Source: Bacillota bacterium (GTDB lineage: Bacteria > Bacillota > Clostridia > Acetivibrionales > DSM-1351). Taken from it: a stretch of DNA of 24,398 nt. Every line of letters starts with the position of its first letter. Within the stretch, counting starts at the first letter, position 1. The notes under the pieces are model-generated. The model ran no database searches and was not told the DNA's origin. It saw only the letters and a list, made by a program, of their open reading frames with translations. Positions 14,461 through 20,790 of this stretch are shown here, piece after piece. The stretch covers positions 1-24,398 of the forward strand of contig JAEWST010000112.1 of the NCBI GenBank assembly GCA_023398105.1, read 5' to 3'. The translations under genes were made by a program, and so were the position numbers.

Positions 14461-14535
14461 ATGCCGTTTCTATGTTGTTTAGTGTCCAGATATGGGCATG
14501 GATATGAATATGATAAGAATAGAGAATATGTGTAA
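14461..14535 (+). CDS. 24-aa leader ORF overlapping the ABC ATPase start
   Basis: A mini-ORF (MPFLCCLVSRYGHGYEYDKN, then REYV) with an excellent site, AAGGAGGTG (14444-14452), 8 nt before its ATG. It runs in another frame across the start of the ATPase gene, whose own ATG ladder has no Shine-Dalgarno. The ATPase frame has a stop at 14480-14482, so the site cannot serve an upstream ATPase start. CCATGCC (14459-14465) and GGCATGG (14495-14501) can pair, hiding both starts. This suggests translational coupling through the leader peptide. An old frameshift is the alternative. Confidence 0.4.
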   Translation: MPFLCCLVSRYGHGYEYDKNREYV

Positions 14536-15187
14536 GGTTTATAATATGGGCGATAACTCTGTATATGCTTTAAATAACGTTTCATTGCATGTTAGAGAAC
14601 ACGAATTTGTATCAATTATAGGTCCTTCTGGCTCTGGTAAATCAACATTGATGAATATGCTAGGCTGCTTAGATGTACCAACAACGGGAGATTATTTCCT
14701 AGATGGAAAGGAAGTCAGTAAGCTGAGAGACAATCAGCTTGCTGAAATAAGAAATTTCAAAATAGGCTTTATTTTTCAGGGATTTAATCTTTTGAAAAAA
14801 CTAACAGCAATTGAAAATGTTGAATTGCCACTTATTTATCAAGGTGTTGGACATAAAGAAAGGGTTAGAAGAAGTATTGAGGCACTTGAAATGGTTGGGC
14901 TTGGAGACAGAATTTACCATACTCCAAACGAACTATCAGGAGGTCAGCAACAGAGGGTTGCAATAGCACGTGCACTTGTAAGCAATCCTCCTTTGATATT
15001 GGCAGATGAGCCGACAGGGAACCTTGATACTAAATCAGGTGCGGATGTTATGAAAACATTACATTTTTTACATAGTAAGGGAAATACCATTGTACTTATA
15101 ACACACGATACCAGTATAGCCGCCCAAGCACAACGAATTATCAAAATTCAAGATGGTCAGATTATTGAGGATAAGGAGGCGGTATAG
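14492..15187 (+). CDS. MacB-type ABC transporter ATPase
   Basis: The ATP-hydrolysing subunit of the adaptor/ATPase/permease complex (LolD/MacB-N family). Walker A GPSGSGKST (44-52), Q-loop IFQGFNLL, signature LSGGQQQRVAIARAL, Walker B LILADEPTGNLD and the H-loop ITHD are all present and intact. 231 aa is normal. Four in-frame ATGs six bases apart open the gene (14492, 14498, 14504, 14510). Family members usually begin at the fourth (MIRIENM), but none has a clear ribosome binding site; the good one belongs to the overlapping leader ORF. The stop TAG directly abuts the permease ATG, and AAGGAGG inside its last codons serves the permease. Confidence 0.9.
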   Translation: MGMDMNMIRIENMCKVYNMGDNSVYALNNVSLHVREHEFVSIIGPSGSGKSTLMNMLGCLDVPTTGDYFLDGKEVSKLRDNQLAEIRNFKIGFIFQGFNLLKKLTAIENVELPLIYQGVGHKERVRRSIEALEMVGLGDRIYHTPNELSGGQQQRVAIARALVSNPPLILADEPTGNLDTKSGADVMKTLHFLHSKGNTIVLITHDTSIAAQAQRIIKIQDGQIIEDKEAV

Positions 15188-16366
15188 ATGGGTTTTTTTC
15201 AAGCCTTCAAAATGGCGATTAAAAGCATTAGAAGCAATAAAGGGAGAGCCTTTCTTACAATGCTAGGTGTAATAATTGGTGTTGGAGCTGTTATCACAGC
15301 GGTAGCCTTTGCACAAGGAAGCACAGCCAGCATAACAGACTCAATTAAAGGTCTAGGCAGTAATCTGATTAATATAAGCATAACTGGAAGAGGCAGTAAC
15401 AGGCAAATTACATATGCACAGCTACAGAAGTATGCAGATGAGAACAGTGATACTATTAGTTTACTTGCACCTACGGTAACTAACAGTATGACGTTGAAAG
15501 CAGGAAATCAAAGTGTAACTACAACAGTTATAGGAACAAGTGAAGAATATGAATACATAAAAAGCAAGCATGTTTCTGCTGGAAGATTTATAACATCCTT
15601 TGACAATGATAATAAGCTTAAAACTGCAGTTATAGGTACAACTGTTGCAAATGATTTGTTTTCAGGCTTAGATCCTGTAGGGCAGTCAATGAAAATAGAT
15701 GGACAGGAATTTAAGGTGGTAGGGCTTTTACAGGAAACAGACAGCAGTCAGGATTCTGGTGATGATGATCAGGTTATTATTCCTGTAACGGTTGCACAAA
15801 GAATCAGCAAAAATGGAATTATCAGAAACTTTACTGTTCAGGCAGCTGATGCAAATCAGGTTGAGCAGGTAATGAATAATCTCAAAGTATATTTAACTTC
15901 AGTATATGGTGATGAGGATTTGTTCAACGTGATGAATCAGGCGATGATATTAGATACACTAAATTCGATAACAGATACTCTGACAGTTGTACTTGCAGGA
16001 ATCTCCGCAATTTCTCTTGTTGTTGGAGGAATAGGTATAATGAACATTATGCTGGTTTCAGTCACAGAAAGAACTAGAGAAATAGGTATCAGAAAAGCTA
16101 TTGGAGCTAAACGAAGAAGTATAATGGTTCAGTTTTTGATAGAGGCTGTAATGCTTACAGGTCTAGGAGGACTTCTAGGTATCTTGATTGGAGTTTGTAT
16201 CATCCACTTTGTAATTGGTGGATTTAATATAACGACAGAGGTGTATTCACCATTCTGGATGATACTATCCTTTAGCATATCTTTAGGAGAAGGAATTCTT
16301 TTTGGAATTTTTCCAGCATATAAAGCAGCAAGATTAAATCCTATTGAAGCACTTAGATTCGAGTAA
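15188..16366 (+). CDS. MacB/FtsX-type ABC transporter permease
   Basis: A 392-aa permease of the MacB family, which moves substrates outward by a mechanotransmission mechanism rather than through a channel. It has an N-terminal membrane helix (about 18-42) and an extracytoplasmic MacB-PCD domain (about 45-250). Three C-terminal helices follow (about 262-290, 317-345 and 350-375), with the family motif around TERTREIGIRKAIGAK and the ending LNPIEALRFE. It starts one base after the ATPase stop with AAGGAGG (14-8 nt before the ATG). In a Gram-positive cell, without an outer-membrane channel, the pump acts with the MacA-like adaptor at the cytoplasmic membrane. The following SLH gene, 29 nt away, is probably in the same transcript. 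Confidence 0.92.
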   Translation: MGFFQAFKMAIKSIRSNKGRAFLTMLGVIIGVGAVITAVAFAQGSTASITDSIKGLGSNLINISITGRGSNRQITYAQLQKYADENSDTISLLAPTVTNSMTLKAGNQSVTTTVIGTSEEYEYIKSKHVSAGRFITSFDNDNKLKTAVIGTTVANDLFSGLDPVGQSMKIDGQEFKVVGLLQETDSSQDSGDDDQVIIPVTVAQRISKNGIIRNFTVQAADANQVEQVMNNLKVYLTSVYGDEDLFNVMNQAMILDTLNSITDTLTVVLAGISAISLVVGGIGIMNIMLVSVTERTREIGIRKAIGAKRRSIMVQFLIEAVMLTGLGGLLGILIGVCIIHFVIGGFNITTEVYSPFWMILSFSISLGEGILFGIFPAYKAARLNPIEALRFE

Positions 16367-16395
16367 TATATTAATTAAACTAGGAGGATGAAACA

Positions 16396-18372
16396 ATGCT
16401 AAAGAAAATTATAACCTTTACAATGATTGCAGTTCTGTGTATTTCAACTACTTTATCATATGCAACAACTGGTACACAGACTCAATTAGCTTGGAAGGAC
16501 ACACTTGCAAAGTTAGAAATGATGGGTATTGTAAATGAAGCAGACTTAAATACTACAGGAAAAATGACTAGAGAAGTATTCTCAAAAATAATAATTAATT
16601 CAGCAGGAAATTATGGATTGGCACAATCCTTAGAGGGATCTACTACTTTCTCAGATGTATCAACCACATCTGCATTTTGCGGATATATAAATGCAGCTGT
16701 AAATAAAGGTTATTTATCAGCATACGCTGACGGGAAGTTTAAGTCTAAAAATAATGTTTCCTTTGCTCAATTATGTACTGCTATGGTTAATGCACTTGGA
16801 TATACTAGCAGTGATATTGTTGGAAGCTGGCCAAAAGGGTATATAGAAAAAGCCAAAAGCTTGGGACTTACTACTGGTTTTAGCTATAATACATATGATG
16901 AAGTATCTACAAGTAGTGTTATCACTATGATTGGCAGAATGCTTAATACTAATATTAAGAAAAGTGATACAAAAGATGCTGACATAATTCTTAAAGAATC
17001 AGCTGGACTTACAAATGCTCAGACTAATTGGGTATATGGAGAACCAGAGGTTGCTTTTAATTTTAATTCAAATACAAGGAAGCTTGGAAATATTACATTT
17101 AAAACTAATATACCTATTCTGAGAAATACAATTGACAACGGTGTATCACCTGCTACAAGCGTAATTGGTGAAAAAATTACTTTGGAGGATATTAAAGATA
17201 AGGATGTTGTATTTGAAGTGTATAACAAGCTGAAGGGTTTAATATATTATCTTGTAATTGACAATAAAATTGAGGGTAAGATTACAAGTATTCTTCCAAG
17301 TAAATATGCTCCTACAGCAATTGAAATTAACAATGTAAATTATGATTTAGGTGAATTTGCAAAAATAGAAAAATTCAATTCTTCAAACGGATCATTTAGT
17401 GTTGATGACCACGTAGCTGTTGTATTAGGCTATGACGGTAAAGTGGTTGATGCGTACTACGTTGAAGATGATAATAATAAGGAATATGCATTTGTTGTTG
17501 ACTGTGAAACCAAGGTATCTGAAGCTGCTGCTGATTATGGAAAAATATATTATACAGTCAAACTTATGCACGTAGATGGTACTACAAAAACGTATAAAAT
17601 TGCAGAGGCTGCAAACGATTATAAATGGAGACTTGTTAAATATTCTACTATAGACGACGTAACTGTAAAGCTACTGAAATTGTCTTATAGAAATGATTTG
17701 GAAATTGTTGCATACAGATATCAAGAAAAGATTGGACAAAACTATATTACCGATAATGTAAAAATATTTAATTACACTGATGAAGCTGTTAATTTAATTA
17801 ATTGGAATGACATACCTGACGGCACATTGGCGGCAGGAAAAGTTAAATATATGGCAACAACAGGTGACTTTGATGATGTATGTGTTATTCTGACAAATGA
17901 TATTTTCAATAAGCAATACAAAAATTATGTTGTTAAAAGCATCAAAGAGCCTAGCAATAAGAATCTAGCAGATGAGAATTCAGCATATTATCAATATAAT
18001 CTTGTAGCTGGCTCTGACAATTATACATATGTTTCGAAAACTGGTGGAGGTATTTCAGGAGCTATTGTTGGTTCTGTGTTAAGTATGAAGATGTATAACA
18101 ATAAGGTAAGCACGTTCTCAAAAATTTTAACTCCCGATACTATAGGCGTACGTGTTCAAGCAATAGACAGCAAACGTATTAAGATAAATAATATGGTTTA
18201 TATGTTTGATTCAAATGTAGATATATATATTAAGGACTATAAGGGAAATTTAACAGCTAAAAAATATTCTGATATTGAACTAGATACTGAATATCCATCA
18301 ATAAAACTGTATTTTGACAGAGCAATAAACAGTGGTGGCAGGGTACAGACAATAGTTATCGGGCAGAATTAA
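16396..18372 (+). CDS. Secreted SLH-domain surface protein
   Basis: A 658-aa protein with a Sec signal peptide (positively charged LKK, hydrophobic ITFTMIAVLCISTTL, cleavage near SYA-TT, about residue 23). SLH-type modules follow at about 30-75, 78-135 and 140-185 (for example FSDVSTTSAFCGYINAAVNK, the 'GYLSAYADGKFKSKNNVSFA' turn and FAQLCTAMVNALGY), which in this group bind pyruvylated wall polymers. Residues about 215-658 are beta-rich, without a domain I recognise. GGAGGATG precedes the ATG by 7 nt. Its place 29 nt after the permease is notable: the transporter may act on, or be linked to, the wall by this protein. That link is inference. Confidence 0.85.
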   Translation: MLKKIITFTMIAVLCISTTLSYATTGTQTQLAWKDTLAKLEMMGIVNEADLNTTGKMTREVFSKIIINSAGNYGLAQSLEGSTTFSDVSTTSAFCGYINAAVNKGYLSAYADGKFKSKNNVSFAQLCTAMVNALGYTSSDIVGSWPKGYIEKAKSLGLTTGFSYNTYDEVSTSSVITMIGRMLNTNIKKSDTKDADIILKESAGLTNAQTNWVYGEPEVAFNFNSNTRKLGNITFKTNIPILRNTIDNGVSPATSVIGEKITLEDIKDKDVVFEVYNKLKGLIYYLVIDNKIEGKITSILPSKYAPTAIEINNVNYDLGEFAKIEKFNSSNGSFSVDDHVAVVLGYDGKVVDAYYVEDDNNKEYAFVVDCETKVSEAAADYGKIYYTVKLMHVDGTTKTYKIAEAANDYKWRLVKYSTIDDVTVKLLKLSYRNDLEIVAYRYQEKIGQNYITDNVKIFNYTDEAVNLINWNDIPDGTLAAGKVKYMATTGDFDDVCVILTNDIFNKQYKNYVVKSIKEPSNKNLADENSAYYQYNLVAGSDNYTYVSKTGGGISGAIVGSVLSMKMYNNKVSTFSKILTPDTIGVRVQAIDSKRIKINNMVYMFDSNVDIYIKDYKGNLTAKKYSDIELDTEYPSIKLYFDRAINSGGRVQTIVIGQN

Positions 18373-18396
18373 TTAAGTTAATTACCTTCGGATAAA

Positions 18397-18441
18397 TAGC
18401 TCGAATAAGCATCAAGTTTTACAAAGTTGTTTTTCGAGCTA
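18397..18441 (+). terminator. Hairpin after the SLH gene, probable operon terminator
   Basis: TAGCTCGAA (18397-18405) and TTCGAGCTA (18433-18441), a perfect 9-bp stem with a 27-nt loop. No T-tract follows, so termination is not certain; it may serve as a 3' mRNA stabiliser. Confidence 0.45.
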
Positions 18442-18552
18442 GCCTCCTAGAAGCCTAAATTTCTTAGTTGGGAATTTTGTAGATACAAAACATAATTAAC
18501 TCTTTTACAGTATTTATATTGATTTTGTAATAAATCTAATATAGAATAAATA

Positions 18553-18633
18553 AAGTCAATTACAATTCGCTAAAAATTCGATGTTATCGGACGATATTTT
18601 ATCGTCGTGAAGGCTTTGAACGGTAATTGACTT
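18553..18633 (+). other. 81-nt inverted-repeat element next to the THF riboswitch
   Basis: AAGTCAATTAC (18553-18563) and GTAATTGACTT (18623-18633) form a perfect 11-bp closing stem. Inside is a perfect hairpin, GACGAT-ATTTT-ATCGTC (18590-18606). It ends 9 nt before the riboswitch aptamer. It may be a second structured RNA domain, a terminator-like device or a tiny mobile element. I match it to no known family. Confidence 0.45.
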
Positions 18634-18642
18634 AGAAAAATT

Positions 18643-18761
18643 GGCAGAGTAGATTTTTGTGCGTTAAGTGCTAGAAGGACGGGAAGTTGCCTTTTGGACG
18701 AAAAACATTTTAACATTTAGGTGTTAATATGTTTGCGGTGCAAATTTCGCATTCCGCTGTC
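18643..18761 (+). ncRNA. Tetrahydrofolate riboswitch (THF/folT type)
   Basis: The order and sequence of conserved blocks match the class-I THF aptamer: AGAGTAGA (18646-18653), GTGCGTTAAGTGCTAG (18659-18674), ACGGGAAGTTGCC (18679-18691), GACGAA (18697-18702), GCGGTG (18735-18740) and TTCGCATTCCGCTG (18746-18759). GGCAG (18643-18647) pairs with CTGTC (18757-18761) as P1. The P3 arm is longer than usual and AT-rich. It lies 153 nt before a FolT-type transporter, exactly the gene this class controls. Folate binding would be expected to lower transporter expression. Confidence 0.88.
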
Positions 18762-18764
18762 ACA

Positions 18765-18913
18765 AAAAGAGCAGACCTCTTTATGTGGCTTTTTAATAAC
18801 AATGTTGACTTGTCAACTTTGTGTTGTTTATTAAAATCAGGGCTTTAACATAAGTGGTGCTGGCATACCGACTTGTGTTGTTTATGCCCGTATTAAAAAG
18901 GGGGTAATGCTTT
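18765..18913 (+). promoter_or_regulatory. Putative expression platform and leader of folT
   Basis: After the aptamer, AAAGAG/CTCTTT (about 18766-18783), with TTTTT soon after, could be a terminator stem. Further on are a palindrome GTTGAC-TT-GTCAAC (about 18804-18817) and a near-direct repeat ACTT(T)GTGTTGTTTAT (ending near 18831 and 18885). A GGCATA/TATGCC hairpin follows before the ribosome binding site AAGGGGG. Either transcriptional or translational control is possible. Confidence 0.4.
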
Positions 18914-19435
18914 ATGCATGATAAAACAAGAAATATTATATTTGTAGGTCTTTTTATTGCACTTGAAGTTATTTTAACAAGATTCACTTCTGTAGAAACT
19001 CTAACTATAAGGATATCCTTTGAGTTTATAGCTATTGCAATTTCGGCTATCTTATTCGGTCCAGTTACAGCTGGTACTGCGGCTGCTATAGCTGATGTTT
19101 TAGGAATGATTATTTTTCCAAAGGGGCCATACTTCCCAGGCTTCACTTTGAGTGCATTTCTTTCGGGTTTTCTATATGGCATTATTTTATACAAAAAGAA
19201 AATAACAATGATAAGAACGTTTTTGGCTGCACTTGTTGTAATAGTAGCTACAAGCTTGATATTAAATACTATCTGGCTGTTTTTTTTGTATGGGAATATG
19301 GCATATGCAGATTTAGTTTCAAGATTAGTAAAATGTGTAGTTTTCCTACCGATACAAACGGTTATGATTTATCTTATATGGAGATATGAGGGGGCTTTAC
19401 TTAGTAGAACTATAACACAGAAACAGAGTTGTTAA
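18914..19435 (+). CDS. folT: Folate ECF transporter S component
   Basis: The substrate-binding membrane subunit that captures folate and works with a shared ECF energising module (EcfA/A'/T), which is not in this window. 173 aa with about six hydrophobic segments. It starts with RNIIFVGLFIALEVILTRF, a typical S-component first helix. The late NTIWLFFLY and the RLVKCVVFLPIQ region match the conserved FolT substrate-side loop. The ATG follows AAGGGGG by about 9 nt. A THF riboswitch directly upstream supports folate rather than another vitamin. It is a stand-alone gene; downstream lie repeat B copy 2 and an unrelated lipoprotein. Confidence 0.9.
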   Translation: MHDKTRNIIFVGLFIALEVILTRFTSVETLTIRISFEFIAIAISAILFGPVTAGTAAAIADVLGMIIFPKGPYFPGFTLSAFLSGFLYGIILYKKKITMIRTFLAALVVIVATSLILNTIWLFFLYGNMAYADLVSRLVKCVVFLPIQTVMIYLIWRYEGALLSRTITQKQSC

Positions 19436-19484
19436 ATTCAGATAATCGCTCAAATACTTATACTTGTATAGGCAAAATATAACA

Positions 19485-19534
19485 AGGCAAGAAAATGTCC
19501 CCCACTTCTATAAGCGAGAATTGTGATTTTTCTC
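19485..19534 (+). repeat. Repeat B, copy 2, in the leader of the lipoprotein gene
   Basis: AGGCAAGAAAATGTCCCCC is identical to 8219-8237, then one or two bases differ, then CTTCTATAAG is identical. CACTT-CTAT-AAGCG can form a small hairpin. A second one, GAGAA/TTCTC (19516-19534), follows in place of the larger fold of copy 1. Both copies lie upstream of a same-strand gene (110 and 213 nt before the start). Confidence 0.55.
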
Positions 19535-19624
19535 ATAGAAATAACCTTTCGTTTTAAGACATTTGGAAAATATGCACGTATAAAGTAGTGTAAACAATTA
19601 GTTAATAAACGGAGGTTGAATATC

Positions 19625-20503
19625 TTGAGAAAATTATTTACGTCAATTATTAGTATAGCATTACTTTTTACAATGCTAGTTCTTTCTACTGGCTGTGGTG
19701 TGAAAATCAACGGAAAAGAGTACGAATTTTTTTCTTTAGGAGAAAGTGAGAAATCAAGTACTATAGGTGCGACAGGCAGTGAAGCATCAAAAGAGTTTAC
19801 TACGTCAGTTGATAGGGAGAATGCAGAGAAATTAGTACTAGATAATAATTCTGGAAACATTAAAATAAAAAAATCAGAAAATTCTCAGATAAAAATAGAG
19901 GCAGATAAAAAGGTAAGAGGTGCATCTCAAAGTGACAAAAATATTGTATTGGAAAACATGAATATTGCATTGGAAAGAGATGGCAAGGATATAAAAATTG
20001 TTGTTGAAACTAAGGATAGAAGAGATTTCTGGGATTGGCTCAAGGAAGACTACAAAGCGTTTCAGGTTACAATAAACTACACTATATTAATTCCAGAAGG
20101 AATAACGTCTGTTGATGTAAATACTGGTGCAGGTAATGTAGATGTTAAGGACTTGTCAGCAGAACTTAAGATTGATACGGGAGCTGGGAATATAGATATT
20201 GACAGATTTATTGGTATTGGAAGCAATGAACTCAGTACAGGAGCAGGAAATATCAGCTTTGATGGTAATGTATATGATATAGAGTCATTCAAGGCTTCAA
20301 CAGGAGCAGGAAATATAGCTTTTGAAGTGCCAGAGGATTCTAGAATGTCACTTAAGGCAAATACTGGTATTGGCATTTTAACTGGTAGCTTTATAAAGAA
20401 AAACAGCAGTATTAAATTAAGTTTTGATGAAGATATCAACGGTGGTGGACCAAAAGTGGAACTAAGTAGTGGAGTAGGGAATATTGATGTTGATAATAAC
20501 TGA
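19625..20503 (+). CDS. DUF4097-type lipoprotein with TGAGN repeats
   Basis: An exported lipoprotein of about 292 aa. The N-terminus RKLFTSIISIALLFTMLVLS ends in STGC, a slightly atypical lipobox with C24. The C-terminal two thirds carries the DUF4097 pattern, a right-handed beta-helix or toast-rack-like stack: NTGAGNVDV, DTGAGNIDI, STGAGNISF, STGAGNIAF, NTGIGILTG and SSGVGNIDV, about 20-25 residues apart. TTG 19625 is preferred because GGAGG (19611-19615) is 9 nt before it and adjoins the earlier in-frame TTG 19616. Family members are often found with cell-envelope stress genes, but no such partner is adjacent here. Function unknown. Confidence 0.8.
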   Translation: MRKLFTSIISIALLFTMLVLSTGCGVKINGKEYEFFSLGESEKSSTIGATGSEASKEFTTSVDRENAEKLVLDNNSGNIKIKKSENSQIKIEADKKVRGASQSDKNIVLENMNIALERDGKDIKIVVETKDRRDFWDWLKEDYKAFQVTINYTILIPEGITSVDVNTGAGNVDVKDLSAELKIDTGAGNIDIDRFIGIGSNELSTGAGNISFDGNVYDIESFKASTGAGNIAFEVPEDSRMSLKANTGIGILTGSFIKKNSSIKLSFDEDINGGGPKVELSSGVGNIDVDNN

Positions 20504-20561
20504 TATAGCTACTAATGAACTCGCAAAAGCAGTGTTTATGTGTTTACAGTTGTATTGTTTT

Positions 20562-20614
20562 GGCAACAAACCATTGATAGTTCTACCATACTAATAAATT
20601 TTTTACGTGCGAAG
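20562..20614 (+). repeat. Dispersed repeat A, copy 2
   Basis: GGCAACAAACCATTGATAG (20562-20580) is the reverse complement, with one change, of the left arm at 4413-4430. GTGCGAAG follows after 26 nt (20607-20614), as in copy 1. No clear opposite arm is seen. Confidence 0.55.
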
Positions 20615-20709
20615 AGAGGGTGAATTACTCAATTTTCTTGCTGATACTGTATATGTTGAAACTTATCATTTAAAATTTAGGTTAGAATTAATCGCATTAA
20701 TTAGTTAAA

Positions 20710-20751
20710 AAAAGTGGCTCAATCAGGATTTATCCTGACGGAGCCACTTTT
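20710..20751 (-). terminator. Bidirectional terminator between convergent genes
   Basis: AAAAGTGGCTC (20710-20720) pairs with GAGCCACTTTT (20741-20751), continued inward by TCAGGAT/ATCCTGA. On the minus strand it is followed by a long T run, so it mainly ends the 925-aa gene. It can also stop transcription from the lipoprotein side. Confidence 0.85.
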
Positions 20752-20790
20752 AAGTTTATTATCGTAGAAAAAAAGTATTATGTAATTCTC

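Noticed and set aside
18793..19194. Minus-strand 133-aa ORF across the folT start
   Set aside because: It is antisense to a clear membrane protein gene and its leader, with no ribosome binding site or family resemblance.
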